In this document: positions 11,994 to 22,161 of the stretch, one piece after another
How the letters are laid out: each line of letters begins with the position of its first letter
How positions within the stretch are numbered: position 1 is the stretch's first letter
Assembly: GCA_004369085.1 (NCBI GenBank)
Contig: ML210200.1
Span: 1 to 64,000 of the forward strand
Length of the DNA: 64,000 nucleotides
Reading direction: 5' to 3'
Source of the DNA: Coprinopsis marcescibilis
Lineage: Eukaryota > Basidiomycota > Agaricomycetes > Agaricales > Psathyrellaceae
Translations under genes and position numbers: made by a program
Notes under the pieces: model-generated
What the model saw: only the letters and a program-made list of their open reading frames with translations
The model's database searches: none
What the model was told of the DNA's origin: nothing

Positions 11994-13373
11994 TCAATTC
12001 GGCGATCCCGTTACCCCATGAGTAACATCTATCCCGAGATCCTCGAGTGCAACCCGCCCACGTTTGGCCCAAGCTGCAAATGCATCTTGGTGTTCAAACC
12101 ACAGGTTGATAGCAGCCTCTGCAGGTACAGATACCTCCTCTTCCCCTACGGCGGCTGGACTCGATGGCGGCGATGGCGACCTGGGAGGATGTTCTAGACC
12201 TGAAGAAGTAGTCGATGTATCCGACAATCGAGGTTTCTTGATGAGCGGGCCTGGTGTCACTGAACGAGATTTCAAGTCCTCACCAGTGGTAGAAACATTG
12301 AGAAGCCCGCCGCTCCTCATCCAACCAGCGACATTGCTCTCGTTTTTCACGGTGTCAAGCACCCCGATCACCGCGAGCAGCGTCTGATCGTACTGGAGGG
12401 GACGGCGATTCGCATCGACTGGCTCGAGTTCGCTTGGGGTAGCAGCTGCAAGCTTTTCCGCCTTCTTCCTCTCTTTTTTGGCTTTCCCTCGCTCCCGCTT
12501 CCTCTTCTTTGATTCGTCCTCGTCTTCAAGCTCCTCATGCGGTGTGGGCGACTCCTTCTGCTGCTCCTTTTGTGGGCTCCCAAGCTGCTCCTCTCTACGT
12601 TCCCGCAGAACCTCTGCATCCCGCACCTTCACATCGTCTCGTCTGATCTCCGCCACGTATTCCTGTATACAGAGGTGGTTCCATGGCTGCAAATGTGCTT
12701 TAAGCGGTGAGTCATCCAACAAGAACGTCGTCTTTGGAGAATGGCCGAGCTCTGCCCACGGCTTTTCCAGATTCTTCGTCGTCTGCGTTTTTCTGTCTAA
12801 ACGAACAGAAGTCAGTAACGAGCCGATGCAATCGAATTGACACGTACTGTACTCCTCCTGTGTCAGCCCAAGGGTATCCCTCGCCCAAACCGCGCGCAGC
12901 ACCTTTCCCGAACCAAACGTCTTCTGGACCATATCCTGCACACTGTGCGGCTGGGCCGAGCTCCACACCATCGTGTCCAGCCACCTTGACACCTGTGGAT
13001 GGGCGATATACTCCTTGAATGACGGGAGGTAAGGTCGAGGGTGAACCGTCCGCAGTGCTCTTGCGCCAGGCACCTGGTACGCGGTCTTTCGCTGGTGAGG
13101 GGTACGATAGACCAGTGTCCCGTTCAAATCCAGTATGAGCAGTTTCCGCTGGGATTCTGGGTCTTCCTGGCGAGTGCTGGGCTGTGACGAGATGGCGAGA
13201 TATTCTTCAGAAATTGGGGGTGGCGGGTTGGGATCGCTGCGTGCTTCCGCCATAGGTTGCTTCAGTGCCAGGTCAGCAGAAACGGCCTCGTCTGGAGACG
13301 TATATGGGTCTTGTATGACTGCAGATGTCCCTTCGGGATCAAAGTTGTAATCAAAATCGTACTTTCTCGCCAT
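11994..13373 (-). CDS. FCP1-homology (HAD) phosphatase-like protein
   Basis: HAD-superfamily protein of the FCP1/SCP (NIF) class. Relatives dephosphorylate proteins such as the RNA polymerase II C-terminal domain. Two exons, 13373-12848 and 12796-11994, with a 51-nt in-frame intron (GTACGT...TTTAG), give 442 residues. The HAD motifs are LLILDLNGTLVYR (motif I, residues about 78-90), VWSSAQP (motif II) and FLLDDSPLKA (motif III). Motif I reads D-L-N where active members have D-x-D, so the general acid/base Asp is replaced by Asn. A Lys/Arg/Glu-rich, probably nuclear, segment follows (SKKRKRERGKAKKERKKAEK), then a Ser/Pro-rich C-terminal half. It may bind a phosphoprotein rather than hydrolyse it, or use an alternative acid. 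Divergent relatives with DLN at this position are, to my recollection, common in fungi. Confidence 0.88.
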   Translation of the reverse strand: MARKYDFDYNFDPEGTSAVIQDPYTSPDEAVSADLALKQPMAEARSDPNPPPPISEEYLAISSQPSTRQEDPESQRKLLILDLNGTLVYRTPHQRKTAYQVPGARALRTVHPRPYLPSFKEYIAHPQVSRWLDTMVWSSAQPHSVQDMVQKTFGSGKVLRAVWARDTLGLTQEEYSTCQFDCIGSLLTSVRLDRKTQTTKNLEKPWAELGHSPKTTFLLDDSPLKAHLQPWNHLCIQEYVAEIRRDDVKVRDAEVLRERREEQLGSPQKEQQKESPTPHEELEDEDESKKRKRERGKAKKERKKAEKLAAATPSELEPVDANRRPLQYDQTLLAVIGVLDTVKNESNVAGWMRSGGLLNVSTTGEDLKSRSVTPGPLIKKPRLSDTSTTSSGLEHPPRSPSPPSSPAAVGEEEVSVPAEAAINLWFEHQDAFAAWAKRGRVALEDLGIDVTHGVTGSPN

Positions 13374-13839
13374 TGTATTTGACCTTGAGGCAAGGAATCT
13401 AGAAATGTGCAGTGATCGTGATAACTGAATGATATGTCAGATTTAGCGCATGCGTCAAACTAGTTGCTTCCTTACAAGTTTGTTCATGTCATATCACTTT
13501 GAACGACTAACGAGTTCATTCAGTTCTCGAACGGTGTATTCACTGTAATCGATGTGAGAGGAAGAACGAAAGGAGTGAGTTGGAATTTTCGGACAGGCGG
13601 TGTTCCCATCAATTTCACTGTCCGAACAGATCGGAGAGCCAGAATACCGCCAGCGCCAGCTTGAAAGCTGATATATTCTATGGTTATGTTGATGTTGGTG
13701 ACATGGGGAATACGTTGCTAGTTAAGCGATCGGGCCAGCCTGATTCAATCATGCTTCACTCAAGCTTCAATATGCAATGCCCTTAGCATCACCAAAACCC
13801 GGTTGGCGTTTTCAAGCATTTTCGCAGATTTTAAACTCT

Positions 13840-13889
13840 CAAAGACCTTTTCAGCGTTAAAAAGCTTTTCAATGCTGAAAAGGTCTTTG
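13840..13889. repeat. 50-bp near-perfect palindrome
   Basis: The arms 13840-13855 and 13874-13889 are perfect 16-bp inverted repeats (CAAAGACCTTTTCAGC and its complement). The 18 nt between them (containing AAAAGCTTTT) are themselves almost self-complementary. The whole 50 bp can therefore form a nearly uninterrupted hairpin or cruciform. Confidence 0.85.
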
Positions 13890-14015
13890 GGTTATTTAAA
13901 AATATGGTAGATTCTTTCTAAATGTGCAGGCATGTTTTAGACACCAAAGGGTTTCTTTAGCAAGCGGCGAAAAGATCCCCAGGTCCAGGGGTTTGTAAGC
14001 ATTGATGGTGACATC

Positions 14016-14255
14016 ATGGCGCGTCGAATTCAGCCAGTCCAGTTGAGTGAGGTAAATGATGAAGACCGGATTCAGGAGGAGGCAGATTTTGGGTATCAGC
14101 TCGATGACTGCGGAACCCCAGCAGGTAGCGATTCCAATAACGACGAGAAAAATAGTAAAGGGTCAGGGGTTTCTGAGAGCGAGAACGAATCTGATGGTCA
14201 GACAAGTGGGATGGATTCTAATGCAGATATTATTGGACAGTACGGTATCTTGTAG
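14016..14255 (+). CDS. Short acidic open frame (doubtful)
   Basis: A 79-codon frame with an ATG start. It is rich in Asp, Glu, Ser and Asn (for example SDSNNDEKNSKGSG) and has no hydrophobic core or known motif. It sits between palindromes in an AT-rich region. It could be a degraded coding remnant of a mobile element or chance; no promoter or splice evidence is visible. Confidence 0.2.
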   Translation: MARRIQPVQLSEVNDEDRIQEEADFGYQLDDCGTPAGSDSNNDEKNSKGSGVSESENESDGQTSGMDSNADIIGQYGIL

Positions 14256-14376
14256 ATTAAATGTAACATGAGTCTCCGGTATTCAAGTGTATTCTACTCT
14301 ACTCTCTCATTTGCAAAAAAGTTAATTGAGCTAGGCTTACTTGAGGCTTGATACATGGAAGATGGGCGCCCCAACA

Positions 14377-14421
14377 CATCTTTTTCAAGCTTTTTGCGTC
14401 CAAAAAAGCTTGGAAAAGATG
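14377..14421. repeat. Inverted repeat, 19-bp arms
   Basis: The arms 14377-14395 and 14403-14421 match at 18 of 19 positions (CATCTTTTTCAAGCTTTTT against its complement) around a 7-nt loop. Its inner word AAGCTT is shared with the palindrome at 13840-13889. Confidence 0.8.
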
Positions 14422-14431
14422 CCCATTTTGG

Positions 14432-14451
14432 AAAAAGTTAATTAACTTTTT
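14432..14451. repeat. Perfect 20-bp palindrome
   Basis: AAAAAGTTAATTAACTTTTT is identical to its reverse complement. CATTTT/AAAATG flanks extend the symmetry imperfectly. It begins 10 nt after the preceding inverted repeat, so the two may be arms of one decayed element. Confidence 0.85.
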
Positions 14452-14600
14452 AAAATGCCTAGATATCTTTTCGGGCATTTATATATATGCCTCCATCTTT
14501 TCAAATAAGGGCTTTATTTTCTAATTAGAGAAATTTGCGCCAAGAAACTCACCTTTCGGTGATGTAGGGGCAATCGCTAATTAATACGAAACAAGCTCCT

Positions 14601-15921
14601 AGGTGTTTTATGTGATCACAACCATCCCTGCGAGTCAAGGCTTATTACACCCCTCTTCCCGTCACACCGCTTTATCTGGGGCCTGCTGTTATCGCAGTTT
14701 AGCGTGCTCACCTTTGCCTTTTCCCACCGTTTCTTCTCCCAACATTTACTTTCTAACAAATTACAACGGTATCGTACACGCGGAAATTTCCGAAGTCTGT
14801 TCTAAGCAACGAAATATATTTCCTCGATTCCTGGATGCCGTAGCGAAGCAAGGTGGTTCTTGTCATCATTTAACTTTAGGATTACATACGCAACGTTTCC
14901 CCCAGAGCATGTCAGAGCTTGGTCAGACATCCAAACCTGGAAACGCAGAGATCTCCATCGAATCCAGTTGGAAAAAGACCTCCCCCACCGATGTTTGGTC
15001 ACTGCGTTAGAAATGAGTTACGTTGTGGTGGGGCTGACACCAACAGTCAATAGTTTCCATTTGTTTTTCAACGGGATATGACTATCCACGGCTGTCTCCA
15101 CGCACACATCTCTGGCGCCTTTTCCTGTTGTCACTAAAGCTTTTGCTTTTTGAGATGATGACAAGGCCTAGATAGCATTCAGCCGACAGGTAATGCCGCG
15201 GTACTAGTAGACATACGTAGTAGTTACTCAGAGGCCTGGGGTACGTCATGGTACATCCGGATCTGCATAGAGTATTATCACATGCGATCTCAAACATTCA
15301 GACACCTAGTACACATCTACGAAGCAACATCCTCTTGTGGGCTATGTACTGCAAAGTATGAATAATGATAATTACCTATGTGTATTACACAGAGAATCCC
15401 AAAAGGATTGGCTTGACATGTCGGAGGCTCGGTACATACTACTATTACGAGATATTACTAACTTACACCTTTTCGAATTGGGACAACCTGGATTGTCGTG
15501 GCCGTCCCCGAGCGCACAGATAACCTTAGCTACTGCTACCATAATTCCTCTGACAGCAGGCTGCGCATGGTTGCATTTCGGAGTGCAGCTGCGAGACGAC
15601 AACTCAGCTTCTCCGCCAAGTTGCAAGATTATTATAGCGATCAAGCGCTCATCGGACTTTTTCTAAGTATAACGACCAAAGCCAATTTGCGCCGCCTGTT
15701 CTAAGTCGTTATTGAGATTATGAATCGTCCGTATACGCACTTTCTCTCTTTATAGCTTCACCTACATATACTGCCCTTCCGAGCCTCTCCAAGCGCCAAA
15801 GAGTCATCAATTCGGATTATTAGCCGCGCTGGCCACACACTTATAATTATGTCGGACGGTTCCACCAACAACCAAGTCATTTTGTGCAGCGTGGGTGAAT
15901 CTTGCGCCGAGACAGCTAAAG
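14601..15921. other. Intergenic, nothing firm
   Basis: Several overlapping open frames on both strands (for example 14603-15010 +, 15337-15666 +, 15372-15644 -) show no recognised motif or splice pattern. I see no RNA gene. Confidence 0.3.
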
Positions 15922-16160
15922 TTAGGTCGCATCTCGATACTGTGAAGAATGATGCGCCCAGGCCCCAAACTGAATGGACGGCGTCGTGTGAACAGGATGG
16001 ACTGAAATTTTAATTCGCAAATGGCAAGAACTTGAACAGACAAACCTGGCCAGTCCGGCGAAACAGCCCCATCAAGGTTAAGTGAGAAGTGGTTTAGATC
16101 ATATACTTGGTGGATCATGATGTGCCGATTGGAAGGACACTCACTGTCAGGCCACCTTGA
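15922..16160 (-). CDS. Possible small spliced gene (weak)
   Basis: A minus-strand exon reading HIMIHQVYDLNHFSLNLDG...DWPG is followed by a plausible GT donor (GTTTGTCTG) and an acceptor ending TTTCAG. The second exon reads HPVHTTPSIQFGAWAHHSS and ends at TAA, 15924-15922. The start codon is not identified. A TATAAG-like box lies about 90 nt further upstream (near 16255). No family is recognised. Confidence 0.2.
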
Positions 16161-16654
16161 ATAAATCTTTATCAATCGGCTGACCTACCTTGTAAATCGT
16201 GGAGCCTGAATCAGTCGCAGAATGACTAACTCTGCCGAGCTCTGTCGCTTGGGCTTATAACAACACTGTCAACTGCTCCAGCACCGTTTGCTCGACTACG
16301 AAGGCGGTTGTTCCTTAGTGCCCCTCAAACGCATGATATATCCGCGATGCAACCGGAGAGTACTAGTATACTGCTATCCTATGTCGGGCTACTCGGACTG
16401 GTGCGTTTACATGCCCCACATGGCGTGCTCCGAGACTGATCGCTCTGTACATATGTAATTCATTACGCCAATTGGCGAGCTGTGACCAAGTGAGGTCCAG
16501 ACTATCACTGAACTCACCACGGAAATAGGTCTATGGGACCTCTGACAAGTTTTCCACGACTCATCTGCCGTCCAGCAGAGGGCTTGAGGGTATAAAATAA
16601 AGTAACGCGTAAGCCTAAGAAGAAACAATTACCCCTGCTTCTATTTTATCGCAG
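16161..16654. other. Upstream region of the basic-repeat gene
   Basis: This should hold the promoter and first exon of the plus-strand gene that follows, whose first identifiable exon begins after the acceptor TTTATCGCAG at 16654. No ATG-bearing exon could be chosen with confidence. Confidence 0.3.
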
Positions 16655-18636
16655 CTAACCGACTCTCAATCTATCAAGACAACTGGAGTTTCCCTATTTC
16701 TCGAGGAGGAAAGCCTCCTAAGCAGAGGGGTTGTCAACCCGGCCCACGTCGTGAAGGTGCACCGGCGGCATCTAGAAGGCGCCAGGTCAACAGTCCGTCT
16801 CAAGGTCGGGGAGCATCAACTCAAGCGCGCACCAAAAAGTGTACAAATCCCCGCAAACCTCAAGCTCGAGCAGACCCACGCCAAGCTAAACCTAGAGGAG
16901 GAAAGATACCCCAGCAGAGGCGTGGTCAGCCCGTCCCACGTCGAGGAAGTGCGCCAGCAGGATCCAGAAGTCGCCAGGTCAACAAGCCGTCTCAAGATCG
17001 AGCCAAATTACCCCAAGCGCGTACCAAAAAGAGCGCACAGCCTCGGAAACCTCAGGCTCGAGCAACTCGAGGGGGAAAGCAACCCCAGCAGAGGCGTGGT
17101 CAAGCTCTGGGAAGTCAAGTCGGTGCAGGATCCAAACGACGCCAGGGTGTCAGGACCCCTGCGACAAGCAAAGGGGCACAGAAACTCGGGAGTAGACAGA
17201 AGCCCAAACCTACCCAGTCGCAATCCAAGGCAAGATCTACGACTCCTGAACTCGATCTAAGCCTGCCATGGCCAAGGCTGGGGTCAGAGGACAGAGTACT
17301 AGATGTATAAGCCGAGCTTCTCCAAATCGTTCACTACAGGCGCGTAAAAGGGACAACGTCCAGTGCAACAACGGGGAAACCGGCGAAATGGAGCATCTAA
17401 ACTGCCAGCGGGGGTCCGCGGGAAGACGACCATTTCTAGCTCTCGTGGAAATGTCAGAAAGCTAAGGAAGGGAAAGCGACTCAGATCAAAGACATCAACC
17501 CCAGGAGCGTCACCTCCAGCCCGAGTTGTGAGTCGGAAGGGAAGTGTCAACGGGGGTTCGAGGGCTGCGAAGAATGGAAAAGGCAAGTAACTTACAGCCC
17601 ACATGGCACGCATCATGATACATGCTTACTGTTGATTAATTTCAGTGGATCGACTTAAAGGTACAAAAGGCCTGGGCGGAGCATCAAATAGGCGCCCGCA
17701 GGCCGCGAACGAAATCCAGGAATCCTCAAAGTTCAGGCCCAAAAGGCTCGTTATTAGAAAACTCCAAGCCAATGGGAGCTCGAACAATGGGCCTTAAAGC
17801 AGGTGCGCCCCGGGTACAGGCCAAGGCGGTATCAGGAAAACGGTCTCCACCAGAAATCCTGGAAGTTCATCATCTGCGGAATATGCCCCGAAGCCAATTG
17901 CAGACATGCGGGATCGCAACAAGAAGTATATAAAATTGGCCCCCAAGGCACCAGTGTACAACGTTGTCGATGGCAAACGTCCATAACCCTGAAGCGCAGC
18001 GTCAACAGGGCATTCACAATGTTGGTGCGTACTTGCTATAAATACCTTGGTCAAGCTAACTGGGATCGGTTTGGTCTCAGAGCACGCGATTGAAGTCAAG
18101 ACTGCTGGAAAGGTTTTGATGGACGCGCAGATCCAGAACAAGTAAAGTTTCCACTGAACGTTCGAGGATATACAACTGCTGATTCAGCTTCAGGAAGGAT
18201 GTCCCTAGAGACGTGGAGACTGCAACTAAAGGGATAATAAACGGTCTGGATAATATTGCCAACATTCCAATAGCTCATAACGAGAAGGTGCCGTTCACTT
18301 ATTGACCTGATAGTTTCTAACTCGAAATAACAGAAAGGGAGTGATTTACTTGTATATATGGACAAATCCAATACTCCGGGCTACGAGCACAAGCCTGACC
18401 CAAAGGCAAAGGAAACGATGGATGCAATGAAGAATCAGATTGTCAAATCCGCTCAGAAACTCGATAGAGTTCATGATGGAGAGGTAAGGCGATCCTTCAA
18501 TAACGCACAATCACCAGTGCACCTCTGACGCAAATTCTTCCATGTCATTCAGAAAGGATTACCTACCACATTTGTGGACGAACACAAGAAGATATTCGCC
18601 GCGTACGGTGTTGAGCATGATTGGAATGGTAATTAA
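16655..18636 (+). CDS. Protein with tandem basic repeats and an EHAIEV-type C-terminal module
   Basis: Unrecognised multi-exon gene. The first part (16655-17303) is a low-complexity basic region with about two and a half imperfect repeats of 58-64 residues. Each opens RGGK..PQQRRGQ and contains RQVN.PSQ and QARTKK. It then continues SEDRVLD|GQRPVQQRGNRRNG across a 46-nt intron (17304-17349). Later exons are acidic and hydrophilic, with SEHAIEVKTAGKVL near 18085, IINGLDNIANIPIAHNEK near 18260, LLVYMDKSNTPGYEHKP near 18355 and a final TTFVDEHKKIFAAYGVEHDW, stop 18634-18636. The module beginning E-H-x-x-E-V resembles C-terminal parts of uncharacterised secreted fungal proteins I have seen, but I cannot name a family. 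Between 17590 and 18085 three frames compete and the splicing is unresolved. The first exon is missing. Confidence 0.5.
16705..17130 (+). repeat. Imperfect tandem coding repeat, about 174-192 bp units
   Basis: Units begin at 16705, 16897 and 17071 with GGAGGAAAG-like sequence, followed by CAGCAGAGG...GG(T)CA. Unit lengths are 192 and 174 nt, both multiples of three, so the repeat keeps the reading frame. The third unit is partial and diverges after about 17130. Confidence 0.75.
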
Positions 18637-19017
18637 TGTGCCGCCAGGTTCAATCGAGGCAGGGACCTGTAAGTCGTATGCGACCCAGACATATTTATTT
18701 CATAGATTATGGCGTTCTTATTTATCATGGTATTTATGAAATCCGGAATGCGCCATGTCAAATACCCCCACCCGAAAGAGGAGAGACGCTGGTCTCACCT
18801 GTGAGTGAGTGAGTGAGTGCGCGGGATACTTCAGAAACAACAGAAACAGTAGCCCAATAGAGGTAAATCTGGATCTTTCAGAATCGATGGAATTCTGTCA
18901 GAACTGTGCTAAGAGCCAACACGTTAGCCAGGAATCACCTATTTTACATATACAAGTACAAAAGAGACTGTACTGTTGTAGTAAAGCGGAGTGGAATTAA
19001 ACCGACACTATGTTTCG
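18637..19017. other. Convergent intergenic gap with a microsatellite
   Basis: 3' flank shared by the basic-repeat gene (+) and the ubiquitin hydrolase (-). It contains a short GTGA tandem run at 18801-18819. No gene is seen. Confidence 0.5.
18801..18819. repeat. (GTGA)n microsatellite
   Basis: Nearly five tandem copies of GTGA in the convergent intergenic region. Confidence 0.8.
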
Positions 19018-20202
19018 TCAGTCATCGGGGATGGTAGGTCCCAGAGACATGAGATTAAAGTACACGCTTTCCGTCTGCGAGAGGTATCGTTGCTTCACAA
19101 GGTTTGCGACATCCTGAAGGTGTGAAGGTAGTCAGACGACATAAGCTGAGTCCCAACAGAGTGAGACCTACCTTGAGCAAATCGGTGCAGGCGCCATGAT
19201 CAATAGGACCAGGTCGCCTCCCGTCCAATTCAATCAACCTGAGCTCCGATCCGGCTGTTGTCTGTGGCTCAGCTGGCATCTCGCCCGAAGCAATCTTCCT
19301 AAATTTGGCGTCTGGCGCAGAGACGAAGCAGGTAAAATGGAGGTCGGTATCGATGTTGGCTGCGCTTTGGCCCTCCTGTGCGGACTCGGCGTGGATATTG
19401 AAGAAAAGGGTCCTGTTTTGCAAGATCTCAGCACGTTCTTCCGGGGTCTTCTCTGTGAAAGGGGGAACACTCATGTCAGCGCTCATTAAGACATACTGTG
19501 AGAGAGCTGTGTAAAGCACCCTGTCCTTCGATGATGAAATTATGTAGCGCGCTGTGAGGAGCCCAGCTAACGTCCGACTTCACAAGAGGTCAGACTTGTC
19601 AAAGCATGTTTAGCCTCTAGACGCACGTTTGCCAGAGCGTGAATGAGGGCAATCGTTCCGCAGGCATTGCTGATCTGTCGAGTTTCTGAGCATCCAATCC
19701 AGGTCGAGATACTTAGAAACCAACCTTTTGCCTCACATAGAAGATCGTGGGGTCCAGATGGGGTTGACTTCCTTGTACAGAAATTCTGGCGTCCTCCTCC
19801 TTCTGATGCTTCTTCGCGTCGGGTACATCTGGGAATAAGAGGATTACAGCCTTCGTTGGGTGAGGTACAAGAGCTAAAAGCTATCAGGATAGATATGGAA
19901 CAGTCAGGGGTTCAGTCCGCCAACTCGCATGCGGACCTGTCGAGAGGTCTCACATCGTCGTCCAATCCATATACATCTGAAAATGAGTCCTGGGCGGTTA
20001 TAAGCCCAGCTCGCTGGGCCCACTGTAAGCTGAGGTAAGTGAGGATCGCAAAGATCGTCCGGATTCCTTGCCTTGTTGAATACCTAGTTAAATTAGAGGC
20101 AAACTCTGTTAGTCGCTCAGAAAGCAAGCTCGTTTCGCGCTCACTACTCACTTCTGGGTTACTTTCCAAAGGAATCCATCGGAGTTTATCGCTGCTAGAC
20201 AT
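19018..20202 (-). CDS. Ubiquitin carboxyl-terminal hydrolase, UCH (peptidase C12)
   Basis: Cysteine protease of the UCH-L1/L3/Yuh1 class. It releases small adducts from the C-terminus of ubiquitin and processes ubiquitin precursors. The start MSSSDKLRWIPLESNPE (exon 20202-20152) is the standard family N-terminus. It is followed by a 12-nt exon (20083-20072, VFNK) and WAQRAGLITAQ...YGLDDD (20022-19954). Exon 19880-19725 reads LLALVPHPTKAVILLFP, and exon 19674-19627 carries ISNACGTIALIHALAN with the nucleophilic Cys. Later exons give KTPEERAEIL, DLHFTCFV (catalytic His) and LIELDGRRPG (catalytic Asp). The C-terminus is ESVYFNLMSLGPTIPDD. The complete triad predicts an active enzyme. The intron between the 12-nt exon and the next begins GCAAGG, a GC-AG intron. 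Confidence 0.94.
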
Positions 20203-20436
20203 CGATGAGAGTCTTGGTTAACCTTCTGTGTATAGGTAAAGATGCGCAGCGAGGTGTCTGCAACAGCGGTCACAGTGATCACAATGATGGTGGAAGAACA
20301 ATGACGTGCGATGACGCGGTTGATCGCATCGCCGGTTCCGAGGTAAATCCTTCAATTTGAATTTAGGTTGCTCTATTAGTATTAGTCCCATTGCTTTATT
20401 TCTACAATTCTTTTATGTTCCTGGGAAATTTACACA

Positions 20437-22161
20437 TTAAGCGGCAACATCCTCTTTGGCAGTCTCCGGTGACGGAGGTTTGACTTCTTTCTCTTCTTTG
20501 TCCTTCTTTTCGGCGTTGGGATCCCCTTCATAGCCCTCCACTTGAATGTCGTTCAATCCCAATTCTTCATCCTGTTCCCAATCTCTGTCATACACGATCA
20601 TAGTCAGGTTGGGATCAGGGTCCGGAGCATACAAGCTCTGGATATACGAGTTTGCCAGAGGATCGTCCAGGATGACGGTGAACTCCCTCTCAACGTTGAT
20701 GAGCTATAAACGATCCAGATAAGCTGCGTTGCGAGAAGCAAACCTCAATGGATGACATACCGATTTGAGATTGGCGAGGAAGGCTTCAAACGACATTTTG
20801 TCCTCAGATTTGGCAGAATCACCAACGAGGGCTTTTTCCGAGAGTTCCTCATAAATCTGGTTCAAGATACCCTCGACGGTGGTGAAACGGCCACCTAAAG
20901 TACCCGATTGCAACACAAGGTCAATTTCTGGAATAGCGAGACCTGCAGTGTCGCTCTGGGCCTAATTTCAAAAGGGAGCAGAAAGGAAAAGTGCGAAGGC
21001 GGACCTTGAGAATGTCTCGGCTTAGATCTTCCTGATCTTCGACCTTCAAGATTATCTTCTTTCCCTGAGGGGAGATCGCTGACCCCGACTTGACCTCGTT
21101 GTCACGATATCCGCACTTGTCGCAGTTGGTCGACATAATCAAAATTTCCTAGTAAAGGCTATGAGTAGATGCTAGGAGAGATAAGAATATAGTGCACCTT
21201 GAAGTAAGGAATATCCACGCGCTTCATATACGTGTTCAACCCATGCCCACAACTTGAACATTTTCCTGGGAAGACCAAGACCTCGTCCTTCGAGACCTCT
21301 TCGCCACTTGAAGAAGCAGTCTTCCCCTCTTCGTCATCAGCAGCAACCAACCCCAATTGTACATTCTGCTGGAACGTCCTGGGATAAGTCCTGAAATGCC
21401 ATTTCGGGTCCGACATGCTTCCGATAAACTCGATAAAGCTGTTTCCCGACGGGTCGTCCAACTTCAGGGTGAAAGGCGTAATTGGCGAGTCGGGGTCTCT
21501 AGAAGGCTCTGAGCCAGCGAGCTCCAGGTCATCCGGATTTCCCAACATCCCGTGCATCTTCACAAGCAGAGCCTGGATTTTGTTGTACTGATCCTCTGCT
21601 TGTATCCGTCGCAACGGCTGGTCTGAGTTGAGATCTTGGATAATGTCGCGGAGTAGGCCTTCGACAGTTGTTAGCTGACCCCGTTCGGTCGGTGGAAGTG
21701 TGAGATCCAGCTCTGGAATGGTGATCTCGCATGAGTTCGAGCGAACGATTTGCCTATTCAGGTCGGTGCGATCCAGTATTTTGGCAGTATAAAGAGCACC
21801 CTCCTCTGAAAAGGCCTTCAGTTCGCTTCTCAGAAAGGCAGGGAGCTGCTCTCACGTCTTATTTCTCCAGCTGATTGAATTTCGTTGTTCGACCATCCGC
21901 AGTGCTCACATCTGAAAGACATGACCACAACCTCGCGGAAAAACGGGATCGAAGTGAGAAGAATACGCGTTTTGCCCTACTGGTCGCTTCTTAAGTATGT
22001 TCAGACAAGTGGTTCGCAAGACAACGTACCTGTTCATGGCATCTCATGCACAACGAATCGATTTCGGTTACAGGTGACTCCTCCGTCGAGTCTGGTTCGT
22101 TTGAGTGGGTTTCATTGACCACTTGGCCAATCTTTGGGAAGAGTTCGCCAGAGTTCGACAT
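20437..22161 (-). CDS. ZPR1: Zinc finger protein ZPR1
   Basis: Essential eukaryotic zinc-finger protein that binds translation factor eEF1A and assists its folding; it shuttles to the nucleus in proliferating cells. The start [15 protein letters not shown] at 22161 leads to the first C4 finger: SLCMRCHEQ, an intron, [13 protein letters not shown], then [18 protein letters not shown]. The ZPR1 alpha/beta domain contains [17 protein letters not shown] and [20 protein letters not shown]. The second half repeats the architecture with [20 protein letters not shown] and [19 protein letters not shown]. An acidic tail (about 60 residues, Lys/Glu/Pro-rich) ends at the TAA of 20437. Both fingers and the tandem-domain layout are intact. 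The gene is 235 nt upstream of the UCH start and on the same strand. Confidence 0.95.

Larger units (their letters stand above)
13374..14600. other. AT-rich gene-poor region with palindromes
   Basis: No gene is recognised except a short acidic frame (14016-14255). Three palindromic elements lie within about 620 nt and are listed separately. The surrounding sequence is rich in A/T runs and repeated AAAAGCTT- and GCATTTT-like words. This suggests remains of a small non-autonomous element, although no terminal inverted repeats or target-site duplication could be paired. Confidence 0.45.

Noticed and set aside
12064..13350. Several plus-strand Ser-rich frames
   Set aside because: Antisense shadows of the FCP1-like gene's Glu/Lys-rich exons.
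16751..17260. Plus-strand frame starting MKVHRRHLEG
   Set aside because: An alternative frame over the tandem repeat. The other frame (RGGK..PQQRRGQ) keeps low-complexity repeat identity and splices onward, so it is preferred.
18096..18371. Minus-strand frames over 17.3-18.4 kb
   Set aside because: They are antisense to plus-strand exons that splice in phase and end in a conserved-looking C-terminus.
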